Source: CADEDH01 sp965216205 (GTDB taxonomy: Bacteria > Actinomycetota > Acidimicrobiia > Acidimicrobiales > SZUA-35). Taken from it: 64,000 bases of DNA. Below the pieces are notes generated by a model. That model was given only the letters and a program-made list of their open reading frames with translations. It had not been told where the DNA came from and did not search any database. Location: NCBI GenBank assembly GCA_965216205.1, contig OZ244139.1, positions 4,774,001 to 4,838,000 on the forward strand, read 5' to 3'. Below are positions 24,056-32,238 of this stretch, piece by piece (within the stretch, counting starts at the first letter, position 1; the number at the start of each line of letters is the position of its first letter). The position numbers were made by a program, and so were the translations under genes.

Positions 24056-25818
24056 CCGTCGGGGTCCTCGTCGTCTGTGGCGTCGTCGCGGCCCCCGTCG
24101 GCCGGATCGGTGTCGGCCCCATCGGGGTCGGCGCCGGGGAGCACGAGATCGCGACCCACCACGACCCGATCCCCCTCAGCCAGCGCCGCTCGCAACGGCT
24201 CGACCTCCACGAACCCGCCCGCCCGGAGGCCCGTCGACACCTCGACGAGCTCGGTCACCCCGTCGGATCGCTCCACCTCGACCCGGGCCGTGCCATCCGC
24301 GCCGGCCGAGAGCGCGGCCAGTGGCACGCTGAGCACGTCTCCTCCGCTGGACGTGACCGGGATCTGCACGCGGAGGTTCACGCCGATGGCCTCGTCGGGT
24401 ACGGCGTCGACCGGCTCGAGCTCCATCCCGTATCGGTCGCTCGACAGGCCGCCCTCGCCGGGGTTGTCGTCGATCGAGGTGACCAGCGCCGCGAGCGAGA
24501 GGCCGAGGTCGTCGTCGACGAGCATCGCTTCGGCACCGACCTCCACGAGCTGCCGATCGGCGGCCGAGATCCCCGACTCGACGATCGTGTCCGCACCGGA
24601 GATCGTCATCACGGTCCCCTGCGGCTCGTCGCCGACGTCGACCAGCACCGAGTTGATCTGCCGGGGGAGGGCGGAGAAGAACAGGACCTCGCCCGTCGGC
24701 ACCCACGCGCCAGCGGCGGCCTCGGCCTCGGCGAGCTCGCTCCTCGCGTCGTTCAGCGCGGCGCGGGCCCGGTCGACCCGACCCTGGAGTGAGCCCACGT
24801 CGGCGGGGGCCAACCGCTCGCTTCGGTTGCCCTCGGCTTCGGCCACGGCCAGTTCGGCCGCCCGGACGTGCAGGGCTGGCGTCGGTTCCGTGAGGCCGGC
24901 CCGCTCCCCCTCGAGCGCTGCTTCTGCGTCCGCGAGCGCCTCATCGGCAGCGGCGCTCTCCGCCTCGAGGGTCGCGAGCTCGTCGGCCGTTGGCGGCTCG
25001 CTGGTGTCGGGGTGGGTGCCGTCTCTGGCGTGCTGCAGTCGCGTCGACGCGGTGCTCGCTGCAGTGGCGGCGGCCGAGCGGGCGCTCTCCGCGTCGGAGA
25101 TTCGGCCCACCAGGGCGCGCGCCGCCTCCAGTGACGCCTCGGCCCGGGCGACGGCGAGGTCGAGCGCCTCCCGTTCGTGGGCCGGGAGCGGACCGACCGC
25201 GGCGTCGTCCAACTCCTGCTCGGCGATCGTCAGCGACTCCTCGCCGGTCTCCACTGCGGACTCCGCCGCCTCGACCGCAGCCGTTGCGGCCTCGTCGGCG
25301 TCCGGGGGCCCGTAGCCGCGGTCGCGGTAGAGGGCCGCCACGGCGGTGGCGGTCTCAGCGGTGTAGGTGTCGTCGAGCGGGCCAGGGTCGTAGTCGAGCC
25401 GGAGCAGGGCCTCTTCGAGCTGGCGGACATCGGGCCCGACCAGGCCGGGGATCAGGTTGCGGAACGCTGGCAGCTCGCCCTGCAGCGCCATCACGGGCCG
25501 GCCGGCCACCTCGATCAGCACGTCGCCCTCGGTGACGTCGTCGTCGGGAGCCATCGGGAGCCGGGTGATCACCGTGGATCCACCGACGACGGGCGCGTCG
25601 AGGGCGGTCTCGTCGCTCGGCTCGATCGTGCCCCGCACCACGACCTGCTGTGCGAGCGTCCGCAGCTCCACGGGAACCGTGATCAGCGAGGGCGGTGGTG
25701 GCTCCTGCTCGGCCGCCGCCTCCGCCGGCGACTTGATCCGTTGTCCGGCGACCCAACCGACGGCCGCGGAGAGCACGGCGACCGCGGCGACGGCGGCCAG
25801 GACCGCCCGCCTATCCAC
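24052..25818 (-). CDS. Periplasmic-adaptor (HlyD/MacA-like) protein with a peptidoglycan-binding domain
   Basis: A 588-residue membrane-anchored adaptor. One N-terminal helix (AVLAAVAAVAVLSAAVGWVA) is followed by a split biotinyl-lipoyl-like beta region. A peptidoglycan-binding type 1 module sits at about residues 125-165 (GPDVRQLEEALLRLDYDPG, TAVAALYRDRGY), then comes a long Ala/Glu-rich coiled coil (~170-385), and the chain returns to beta domains. The C terminus is acidic. It is the first gene of the coupled MacAB-like trio and begins with GTG. The peptidoglycan-binding module is common in actinobacterial and firmicute versions and suggests anchoring in the wall. Confidence 0.88.
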   Translation of the reverse strand: MDRRAVLAAVAAVAVLSAAVGWVAGQRIKSPAEAAAEQEPPPPSLITVPVELRTLAQQVVVRGTIEPSDETALDAPVVGGSTVITRLPMAPDDDVTEGDVLIEVAGRPVMALQGELPAFRNLIPGLVGPDVRQLEEALLRLDYDPGPLDDTYTAETATAVAALYRDRGYGPPDADEAATAAVEAAESAVETGEESLTIAEQELDDAAVGPLPAHEREALDLAVARAEASLEAARALVGRISDAESARSAAATAASTASTRLQHARDGTHPDTSEPPTADELATLEAESAAADEALADAEAALEGERAGLTEPTPALHVRAAELAVAEAEGNRSERLAPADVGSLQGRVDRARAALNDARSELAEAEAAAGAWVPTGEVLFFSALPRQINSVLVDVGDEPQGTVMTISGADTIVESGISAADRQLVEVGAEAMLVDDDLGLSLAALVTSIDDNPGEGGLSSDRYGMELEPVDAVPDEAIGVNLRVQIPVTSSGGDVLSVPLAALSAGADGTARVEVERSDGVTELVEVSTGLRAGGFVEVEPLRAALAEGDRVVVGRDLVLPGADPDGADTDPADGGRDDATDDEDPDG

Positions 25819-25880
25819 GGTCGTCAGCCGGCGGGTTCACAACGCGCCCGTCCGTCACGCTGGTTCTCCGGACCCGTCGC

Positions 25881-26942
25881 CTACTCGGCGGCGTAGTCGG
25901 CCACCCGATCGGCGTTGTCGTCGAGCCACTGCTGTTCGTACTCGGCTCGGACCTCGGCCGTGGCCGACCTGCGATCCCGGAACCCGCCCCCGCAATCGTC
26001 GGTCGCCACCGCCAGCTCGATCTCCTCGGCCTGGAGCGCCGCGAGCTTCACTTTGCCCTCCTCGGGGAGCTCGGGCGGCTCGAACGAGGCGAAGTCCGGT
26101 TCCTCACCCTCCTCGAGATCTTCGAAGCTCCCCTCGAACGCCTCGTAGTCGATCGTCGACTCGATCTCCCGCAGCTCGTCCTCGTACTCCTCCCACAGCT
26201 CCTCTTCGGGCGTGTAGTCCAGACCTCGCTCGGCAACGCAATCCGCGATCGCCTGCTCCGCTTCCACGATCCGCGGGTCGCCGCTGATCTGCTCCTCGAG
26301 CTCGTCCAGCTCCTGCTCGAACGCCTGGAAGAACCGGATGGAGGGGTCGTCGTTCCACGCCTCGCCATAGCAGCCACCGGGCCCGATGAACTCCTCCTCG
26401 TCGAGTTGGGCCTGGATCTCCTCATCGCTGAGCGTCTCGTCGAACGCGAACACGTCCTCACCCCAGAGCGCCTCCTCATAGGCAGCCCGCTCCGACTCTG
26501 TCATCGCCTGCATGATCTCCTGGTTCGGATCGTCGGCGATCTGGTCCTCGAACACCGAATCATCGAAGCCGACGAGGTCGGGGCCGACCTGACTCTGGGC
26601 GAATCGCTGGGTCGTGATGCCGAAGCCGTACTTCGCGACCCATTCGTCGGACCCGAACTCCTCCTCACCGTCGGCGCCGAAGAAGATCGTGTCGTCGACG
26701 TCACGAGGGATGTACTCGAAGCCGAGCTCGCGCATGCACTCGGCGACGCGCTGCTCGGTTTCCCGTTCCTGGGCGACGATCTGCTGTTGGGCGCCCTCTT
26801 CGTCGCCGAAGAAGTCGGGTTGGCCGAGGAACTCACCGATGGGCGAGTTCCCGCCGGCGCCCTCCGACCCTGCTTCGTTGTCGGAACCTCCGCATGCCGC
26901 AGCCGTCAAGACGAACGCGATGAGCATCGATGTGAACCGCAC
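25881..26942 (-). CDS. Acidic lipoprotein of unknown function
   Basis: A 353-residue predicted lipoprotein, unrecognised. Signal and lipobox are clear (MLIAFVLTAAACGGS, lipidated Cys17), followed by a short Gly/Ser linker. The mature part is strongly acidic, with many DDE, EEE and EFG runs and several Cys (CMRELG, GGCYGEAW, ADCVAERG, DDCGGG), so extracytoplasmic disulfides are possible. Segments such as IADCVAERGLDYTP resemble the repeated 'C-M-x-E-x-G-F' pattern of other actinobacterial lipoproteins. It starts at GTG and lies 62 bp before the adaptor gene on the same strand, so it may belong to the exporter operon. Confidence 0.75.
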   Translation of the reverse strand: MRFTSMLIAFVLTAAACGGSDNEAGSEGAGGNSPIGEFLGQPDFFGDEEGAQQQIVAQERETEQRVAECMRELGFEYIPRDVDDTIFFGADGEEEFGSDEWVAKYGFGITTQRFAQSQVGPDLVGFDDSVFEDQIADDPNQEIMQAMTESERAAYEEALWGEDVFAFDETLSDEEIQAQLDEEEFIGPGGCYGEAWNDDPSIRFFQAFEQELDELEEQISGDPRIVEAEQAIADCVAERGLDYTPEEELWEEYEDELREIESTIDYEAFEGSFEDLEEGEEPDFASFEPPELPEEGKVKLAALQAEEIELAVATDDCGGGFRDRRSATAEVRAEYEQQWLDDNADRVADYAAE

Positions 26943-27080
26943 GTTGGTTCCCCCTTTGCCGCCTGTCGACCGAAACCAGCGGCCGAACGCATCGCGATGG
27001 TAGACGCTGGCTGCGGTCGATAATCGTCGGGTCGGCGGTGTCAGCCTCGGATCCTCACCGCCGCGGTCTCGGCCTGAACG

Positions 27081-27935
27081 TCAGCCCAGGTTGCGCCACT
27101 CGTTGGAGCGCAGGATGCGGATCCGCTCCTCGGCGGCCGGGTGGGTGGCGAACAGGTTGGTGAACGTCCGACCCCGCCCGGCGAGGGGGTTGATGATGTA
27201 GTGGCTCGCCTGGGCCTCCGGCACGCGCGACGGGATCCGTTGGGCATACCCGTGGAGCTTCTCGAGTGCCGAGGCGAGCGGTTCCCCGTCGCCGATGAGC
27301 TGTGCTGCGGTGCGGTCCGCCTGATACTCCCGGCTCCGGCTGATCGCCATCTGGATGAGCCCGGCAGCCATCGGGGCGAAGATCGCCATCACCAGCGCGA
27401 TCGGATTGAATCCGCCGTCGTCATCGCGACCGCCGCCCATCATCGTCTGCCACAGGGTCATGTTGGCCACGAAGCTGATGGTGGTGGCGATCGTGGCAGC
27501 AACCGAGCCGATGAGGATGTCGCGGTTGCGGATGTGGGCCAGCTCGTGGGCGAGCACGCCACGGATCTCCGCCCACGACAGTGCCTGGAGCAGGCCCTCG
27601 GTCACGCACACGGCGGCGTTGTCGGGGTTGCGGCCGGTGGCGAACGCGTTCGGCTGAGGCTCGGGCGACACGTAGAGCTTCGGCATCGGCATCTCGGCCA
27701 GCTGGGTCAGCTCCCGCATGATCGAGTGGTACTCCGGGAGCTGCGCCTCGTCGACCTCGACCGCCCGCGCCGAACGGATCGCGAGCTTGTCGCTGAACCA
27801 GTAGGAGCCGCCGGTCATCGCCAGAGCGATGATGAACGCGATGATCAGGCCGCCCCGGCCGAAGAACGACCCGAAGAGCATGATGATGCCGCCGAGCGCG
27901 GCGAGGAGGACAGCGGTTTTGAAACCGTTCTTCAT
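27081..27935 (-). CDS. htpX: HtpX-type membrane zinc metalloprotease
   Basis: A 284-residue M48 protease of the membrane. Two N-terminal helices (residues ~5-50), the zinc motif LAHELAHIRNRDI (HExxH, ~130-142), two more helices, and the third zinc ligand in SRSREYQADRTAAQL. The FATGRNPDNAAVCVTEGLL stretch before the zinc site is a conserved family block. It degrades misfolded membrane proteins in known systems. The ATG at 27933-27935 gives the normal N terminus MKNGFKTAVLLA. It appears monocistronic, with a repeat element behind its promoter region. Confidence 0.93.
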   Translation of the reverse strand: MKNGFKTAVLLAALGGIIMLFGSFFGRGGLIIAFIIALAMTGGSYWFSDKLAIRSARAVEVDEAQLPEYHSIMRELTQLAEMPMPKLYVSPEPQPNAFATGRNPDNAAVCVTEGLLQALSWAEIRGVLAHELAHIRNRDILIGSVAATIATTISFVANMTLWQTMMGGGRDDDGGFNPIALVMAIFAPMAAGLIQMAISRSREYQADRTAAQLIGDGEPLASALEKLHGYAQRIPSRVPEAQASHYIINPLAGRGRTFTNLFATHPAAEERIRILRSNEWRNLG

Positions 27936-27972
27936 GCTTCGATTTTACTGGCGTCGCCGGCCCCACTCGCCC

Positions 27973-28050
27973 TTCTGCCTGTCGGACGCACCCGTCGTAC
28001 CGCTTCTGCCTGTCGGACGCCCCGACTATGGCGCGTCCCGACAGGCAGAA
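27973..28050. repeat. Phased inverted repeat with TTCTGCCTGTCGG arms
   Basis: Two direct copies of TTCTGCCTGTCGGACGC begin at 27973 and 28004, 31 bp apart, and one inverse arm (CCGACAGGCAGAA) lies at 28038-28050. The second and third arms form a 13-bp stem. The array sits in the 223-bp gap between acs and htpX (27936-28158), where I see no gene. The 31-bp pitch equals that of the TTCTGGCGG arrays although the sequence differs. Confidence 0.8.
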
Positions 28051-28158
28051 CCGGCTGGCGAGGTGCGGCGGACCGGCAGATGCCAGCGACTGAGGCGGCG
28101 CCTGCCTGCCCACGCAGGTGAACCGGCGCCCGCTGGGCGAAGCGAGCGCGCCGGGGGC

Positions 28159-30111
28159 TCAGTCGTCGTCCTCCTCGGCAGCCCGGCTCGCGATCTCGGC
28201 GACCACGTCGGGATCGGCGAGGGTGGTGGTGTCGCCCAGCTGTCGGCCGTCGGCGACGTCGCGCAGGAGACGCCGCATGATCTTGCCCGACCGCGTCTTC
28301 GGCAGATCGGGCACGATGATCACGGTCTTCGGTCGGGCGATCTTGCCGAGCTTGACGCCGACGTGCTCCCGGATCTCGTCGCCGAGCGCCTGCGAGGGCT
28401 CGTTGCCGCCGACCAGGATCACGTAACCGATGATCGCCTGTCCGGTGACCTCGTCGGTCCCGCCGACGACCGCCGCCTCCGCCACCGCATGGTGATCGAC
28501 GAGCGCCGACTCCACCTCGGTGGTGCTGATCCGGTGACCCGAGACGTTCATGACGTCGTCGACCCGGCCGAGCAACCAGAGGTACCCGTCGTCGTCGAGC
28601 TTGGCCCCGTCACCCGCGAAGTAGCGACCCTCGAACCGGGACCAGTAGGTCTCGCGGTAGCGGTCCTGGTCTCCCCAGATGCCGCGCAGCATCGACGGCC
28701 AGGGCCGGGTGATCGTGAGGTAGCCGCCACCCCGCTCGACCTTGTTGCCGTCGTCATCGACGAGCTCGGCGAACACGCCCGGAATCGTGTGGCAGGCGGA
28801 GCCCGGCTTGGTGGTGGTGACACCCGGCAGCGGGGTGATCATGTGGCCACCGGTCTCGGTCTGCCACCACGTGTCGACGATCGGGGTGTCGCCCCCGCCG
28901 ATGTGCTCGTGGTACCACATCCAGGCCTCGGGGTTGATCGGCTCACCGACCGTGCCGAGGACCCGGAGGCTCGACAAGTCGTGGCCGGCCGGCTCCTGCA
29001 CACCCCACTTCATGAACATCCGGATGGCGGTGGGGGCGGTGTAGAGCTGGGTGACCTTGTACCGCTCGATGATGTCCCAGAGCCGGTCCTTGCCCGGCGT
29101 GTCAGGCGTGCCCTCGTACATGACCGACGTGCACCCGTTGGCCAGCGGCCCGTACACGATGTAGCTGTGGCCGGTGACCCAGCCGATGTCGGCCGCGCAC
29201 CAGTAGATGTCGGTCTCGGCCTTCACGTCGAACACGTATCTGTGGGTGAACGCGACCTGGGTGAGGTAGCCAGCCGTGGTGTGCATGATGCCCTTGGGCT
29301 TGGCCGTCGTGCCCGACGTGTAGAGCAGGTACAGGAGTTGCTCGGCGTCCATCGGCTCGGCCGGGCAGTCGTCGGAGGCGCCGGCCATCAGCTCGTGCCA
29401 CCACAGGTCACGGCCGGCGGTCATGTCGGGCCCGAGATCGCACCGGTTGACGACCACCACGTGCTCCACGCTGGCCGCGCCCGTCTTCAGCGCCTCGTCG
29501 ACCGTCGGCTTGAGGGCAGCGGGTGCGCCCCGCCGGTAGCCGGCGTCGGCGGTGATGACCACCTTCGCCTCGGCATCCTCGCACCGGTCGACGATCGCCT
29601 CGGCGGAGAACCCACCGAAGATGACCGAGTGGGCGACGCCGATGCGGGCGCAGGCCAGCATCGCCACCGGCAGCTCGGGGATCATCGGCATGTAGATCGC
29701 AGCCCGGTCGCCCTTGGCCAGACCGAGATCGCGCAGGACGTTGGCGAACTTCTTCACGTCGGTGAGGAGCTCGGCGTAGGTGATGGTCCTGGTGTCGCCA
29801 GGCTCACCTTCCCAGTGGTAGGCGACCTTGTCGCCCCTGCCGGCGTCGACGTGCCGGTCGAGACAGTTGGCCGTGATGTTCAGCTCGCCCCCGATGAACC
29901 ACTTGGCGAAGGGGAGGTCCCACTCGAGCGTGGTGTCGAAGTCCTTGTCCCAGGTGAGGAGCTCCCGGGCCTGCCGGGCCCAGAAGGCCTCGTAGTCCGC
30001 CTCGGCCTCGTCGTAGAGGGCGCGATCGCTCACATTGGCCTGGGCGACGAACGATGCCGGCGGGGCGAACGTCCGTTCCTCGACCTCGAATACTCCAATC
30101 GTCTCAGACAT
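28159..30111 (-). CDS. acs: Acetyl-CoA synthetase (AMP-forming)
   Basis: A 650-residue adenylate-forming enzyme that makes acetyl-CoA from acetate, ATP and CoA. It is full length, with the ATP-binding loop LYTSGTTAKPKGIMHTT, the TWWQTETGG adenylate motif, the hinge region GRVDDVMNVSGHRIST and the C-terminal PKTRSGKIMRRLLR containing the catalytic lysine that is acetylated in known regulation. The ATG at 30109-30111 yields the standard N terminus. Upstream (30112-30256) I see no further gene. The enzyme fits aerobic growth on acetate or overflow recycling. Confidence 0.96.
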   Translation of the reverse strand: MSETIGVFEVEERTFAPPASFVAQANVSDRALYDEAEADYEAFWARQARELLTWDKDFDTTLEWDLPFAKWFIGGELNITANCLDRHVDAGRGDKVAYHWEGEPGDTRTITYAELLTDVKKFANVLRDLGLAKGDRAAIYMPMIPELPVAMLACARIGVAHSVIFGGFSAEAIVDRCEDAEAKVVITADAGYRRGAPAALKPTVDEALKTGAASVEHVVVVNRCDLGPDMTAGRDLWWHELMAGASDDCPAEPMDAEQLLYLLYTSGTTAKPKGIMHTTAGYLTQVAFTHRYVFDVKAETDIYWCAADIGWVTGHSYIVYGPLANGCTSVMYEGTPDTPGKDRLWDIIERYKVTQLYTAPTAIRMFMKWGVQEPAGHDLSSLRVLGTVGEPINPEAWMWYHEHIGGGDTPIVDTWWQTETGGHMITPLPGVTTTKPGSACHTIPGVFAELVDDDGNKVERGGGYLTITRPWPSMLRGIWGDQDRYRETYWSRFEGRYFAGDGAKLDDDGYLWLLGRVDDVMNVSGHRISTTEVESALVDHHAVAEAAVVGGTDEVTGQAIIGYVILVGGNEPSQALGDEIREHVGVKLGKIARPKTVIIVPDLPKTRSGKIMRRLLRDVADGRQLGDTTTLADPDVVAEIASRAAEEDDD

Positions 30112-30256
30112 GGACGCGCTCCAATGATTCGCCAGTGGTTCGACCCGGGCCGGGCTCGGACACGGCCGACCCCGCGGGCTCGGTGCGGATACTAGATCCT
30201 CAACGGGAGGCTATGGGATTTCGGGGCGGCCAACGTTGTGGACCGACCGCTGTCGG

Positions 30257-30892
30257 CTACGGGAGGCCGTACTGGGTCCGGAGACCGGCGACCATCAGGT
30301 CGAGGCCGGCGGCGAACATGGCTTCGCTGGTGATGGTCCGGCGCCGCTCGACCATGGCCCGCAGTGCGGGATCGCTGAGCGTGGCGGGGTCGATCTCGTT
30401 GCCCTCGTTGACGAGCGCCATGACCCCGAGCTCGTTGGCAGCGTGGCCCATCACGAACGACGCCGCGAACTGGAAGGCATGGCACGCCTCGTCGCCCTCG
30501 AGGCCGACCTTCTGCAGTCGCCCGTACGCCCACAGCAGCACGTTGAGGGCCGACTCGCTCTTGGCCGGTCGGGTGGCGAACAGCTCGAGTGCGGCCGGGT
30601 GGCGGACGAGAACGCCGTGGAACGACGAGAAGCCGAGGCGCATGGCCCCTTCCCAGTCCTCGTCGGGCAGGTCGACGGGCAGGTCGACCTCGGCGTAGAG
30701 CTGGTCGAGAACCGCGTCGAGAAGGTCGTCCTTGTTGTCGACGTAGTGGTAGAGCGACATCGCCTCCACGCCGAGCTCGCCGCCCAGCTTCCGCATCGAC
30801 AGGCTCGCGAGGCCGCCCTTGTCGGTCAGCGCGAGAGCGGTGGTGGCGATGAGTTCGCGGCTGAGCGCCGACCTCGTGGGGGCTGTCACCAC
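30257..30892 (-). CDS. TetR-family regulator with a TetR_C-type ligand domain
   Basis: A 211-residue regulator. The HTH occupies residues ~10-55 (LIATTALALTDKGGLASLSM, then LGGELGVEAMSLYHYVDNKDD). The MSLYHYV recognition helix and the following helical half (LFATRPAKSESALN, FVMGHAANELG) resemble the TetR/AcrR branch with the tetracycline-repressor C-terminal domain. The start is a GTG; a second GTG follows immediately. It lies 75 bp after the MidA-type methyltransferase on the same strand. No obvious operator palindrome was found upstream, and targets are unknown. Confidence 0.9.
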   Translation of the reverse strand: MVTAPTRSALSRELIATTALALTDKGGLASLSMRKLGGELGVEAMSLYHYVDNKDDLLDAVLDQLYAEVDLPVDLPDEDWEGAMRLGFSSFHGVLVRHPAALELFATRPAKSESALNVLLWAYGRLQKVGLEGDEACHAFQFAASFVMGHAANELGVMALVNEGNEIDPATLSDPALRAMVERRRTITSEAMFAAGLDLMVAGLRTQYGLP

Positions 30893-30967
30893 AGAGACGG
30901 TACCCGGTGCGCCAGGAACACAGAAGCGACGCGACGGGCACCATCGCGGAGCGTTCCAGTAACCGCG

Positions 30968-31972
30968 TCAGGTGGCAGTCGATGGCAGCCAGGTGCAGGT
31001 GAGCCAGCGGCCGAGGCCAGCCGGATCGAGCAGGGCATCGGCCTCCCGCACCCTGCTCCGCATGGTGAGGGCCGTGACGTCGGGCGCAGCGGCGTGCCGG
31101 CGCCAGTGGCTTCGCCCCTCGTCCACCAGCTCGTCGATGCCCCATCGCCGCAGGAAGGACCGTTGGTCGGTCAGCTCGGTCGGGATCGGGAGCTGGTCGA
31201 CGGCGACGTCGGTGGTGATGTCCCACGATCCTGGTTCGGTGTAGGGGTCGTCGCCTCGCTGGTGGCGGCGGTAGGTGCGCAGCCAGCCGCCGCGTCGGCC
31301 CAGCTCGGCGGTGGTCGCGGTGCCGTAGTCGAAGCAGACGAGGGCCACGGGGTTGCGGGCGAGCACGTCGGTGACCCATGCGTTGGCCTCGGTGAGGACC
31401 GGCACCCGGGCGCCCGCCTCGAGGGCTGCCACGTCGGGCGCGGCGAGGATCGGCGGGAGGTCGGCGGTGAGCGGCTCGAGCGCCTCGACCGGCCTGGGGT
31501 CGCCGCGGTCACCGACACCGTCGCTGTCGCCGTCGGAAGACCGGACCCAGATCTCCGACCAGCCATCGGTCGTCCGCTCGACGACTCGGAACGGCAGGTT
31601 GTCGAGCAACTCGTTGGCCACCACGACCGCATTGGTCAGGTCGTCGGGAAGGTCGGTGGCGCCGTCGGGGCTCCGGTCCACGCCGAGCACGGTGCGGGCC
31701 TCGGCGCTCCGGCCCGGCGCTCGGGCAATGGCCAGGGCCAACGCACCCGGCCCGGTGCCGGCATCGACGACCGGGAACGGGTCGGGTTGGCCGGCGAGGT
31801 CCCACCAGTGGTCGAGTGCGTTGGCCAGCACCCGACCGAAGAGCGGACCGACCTCGGGGCTGGTGATGAAGTCACCCTCCCGTCGGCCGGCGGCACCGGC
31901 GCCTGATCCGTAGAACCCGTGCTCAGCGTCGTAGAGACACCTGGCCATGTACCGGTCGAACCGCTCGAGCAC
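30968..31972 (-). CDS. MidA/NDUFAF7-family SAM-dependent methyltransferase
   Basis: A 334-residue protein of the MidA family, known in mitochondria as a complex I assembly factor that methylates an arginine of the 49-kDa subunit (the NuoD homologue). The N-terminal block RYMARCLYDAEHGFYGSG and GDFITSPEVGPLFGRVLA is diagnostic. The SAM motif is PFPVVDAGTGPGALALAIA, with VVVANELLDNLPFRVVE after it, and the C-terminal VCFDYGTATTAELG block is present. It starts at GTG. It lies just downstream of nuoN of the first complex I operon, separated by a repeat array, so a role in assembling that complex is attractive but inferred from family and location. Confidence 0.88.
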   Translation of the reverse strand: MLERFDRYMARCLYDAEHGFYGSGAGAAGRREGDFITSPEVGPLFGRVLANALDHWWDLAGQPDPFPVVDAGTGPGALALAIARAPGRSAEARTVLGVDRSPDGATDLPDDLTNAVVVANELLDNLPFRVVERTTDGWSEIWVRSSDGDSDGVGDRGDPRPVEALEPLTADLPPILAAPDVAALEAGARVPVLTEANAWVTDVLARNPVALVCFDYGTATTAELGRRGGWLRTYRRHQRGDDPYTEPGSWDITTDVAVDQLPIPTELTDQRSFLRRWGIDELVDEGRSHWRRHAAAPDVTALTMRSRVREADALLDPAGLGRWLTCTWLPSTAT

Positions 31973-32019
31973 CCGTCGACCCTACTGACCACCCCGACCG
32001 CGACGCACTCGCTCCACCA

Positions 32020-32160
32020 TTCCGGCGGCCCCGACGCCCACCCCCGAGCCTTCCGGCGGCCCCGGCGCCCACCGAACATCGTTCTGGCGGACGTGGCACC
32101 CGCAGGCGGTAGCAGGGTCCGCCAGAACGAGCATCCGTGGGAGCTGGGTCCGCCAGAACG
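32020..32160. repeat. Phased array of TTCYGGCGG arms (locus 2)
   Basis: Five arms with the geometry of the array at 18432. TTCCGGCGG starts at 32020 and 32051, TTCTGGCGG at 32082 (pitch exactly 31 bp), and the inverse CCGCCAGAA lies at 32119-32127 and 32150-32158 (again 31 bp). The 32080-32129 pair is a 50-nt hairpin with 12-bp arms, matching the 50-nt hairpins of locus 1. It fills most of the 266-bp gap between nuoN and the midA-like gene (31973-32238), where I see no other feature. Confidence 0.88.
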
Positions 32161-32238
32161 ACCAAGGCGACGAGCGCCACGCCGGACGAGCTTGGGGAGG
32201 CGTACGACCGGTGGGGGGCTGGGTGGGCTGGTGGCGGC

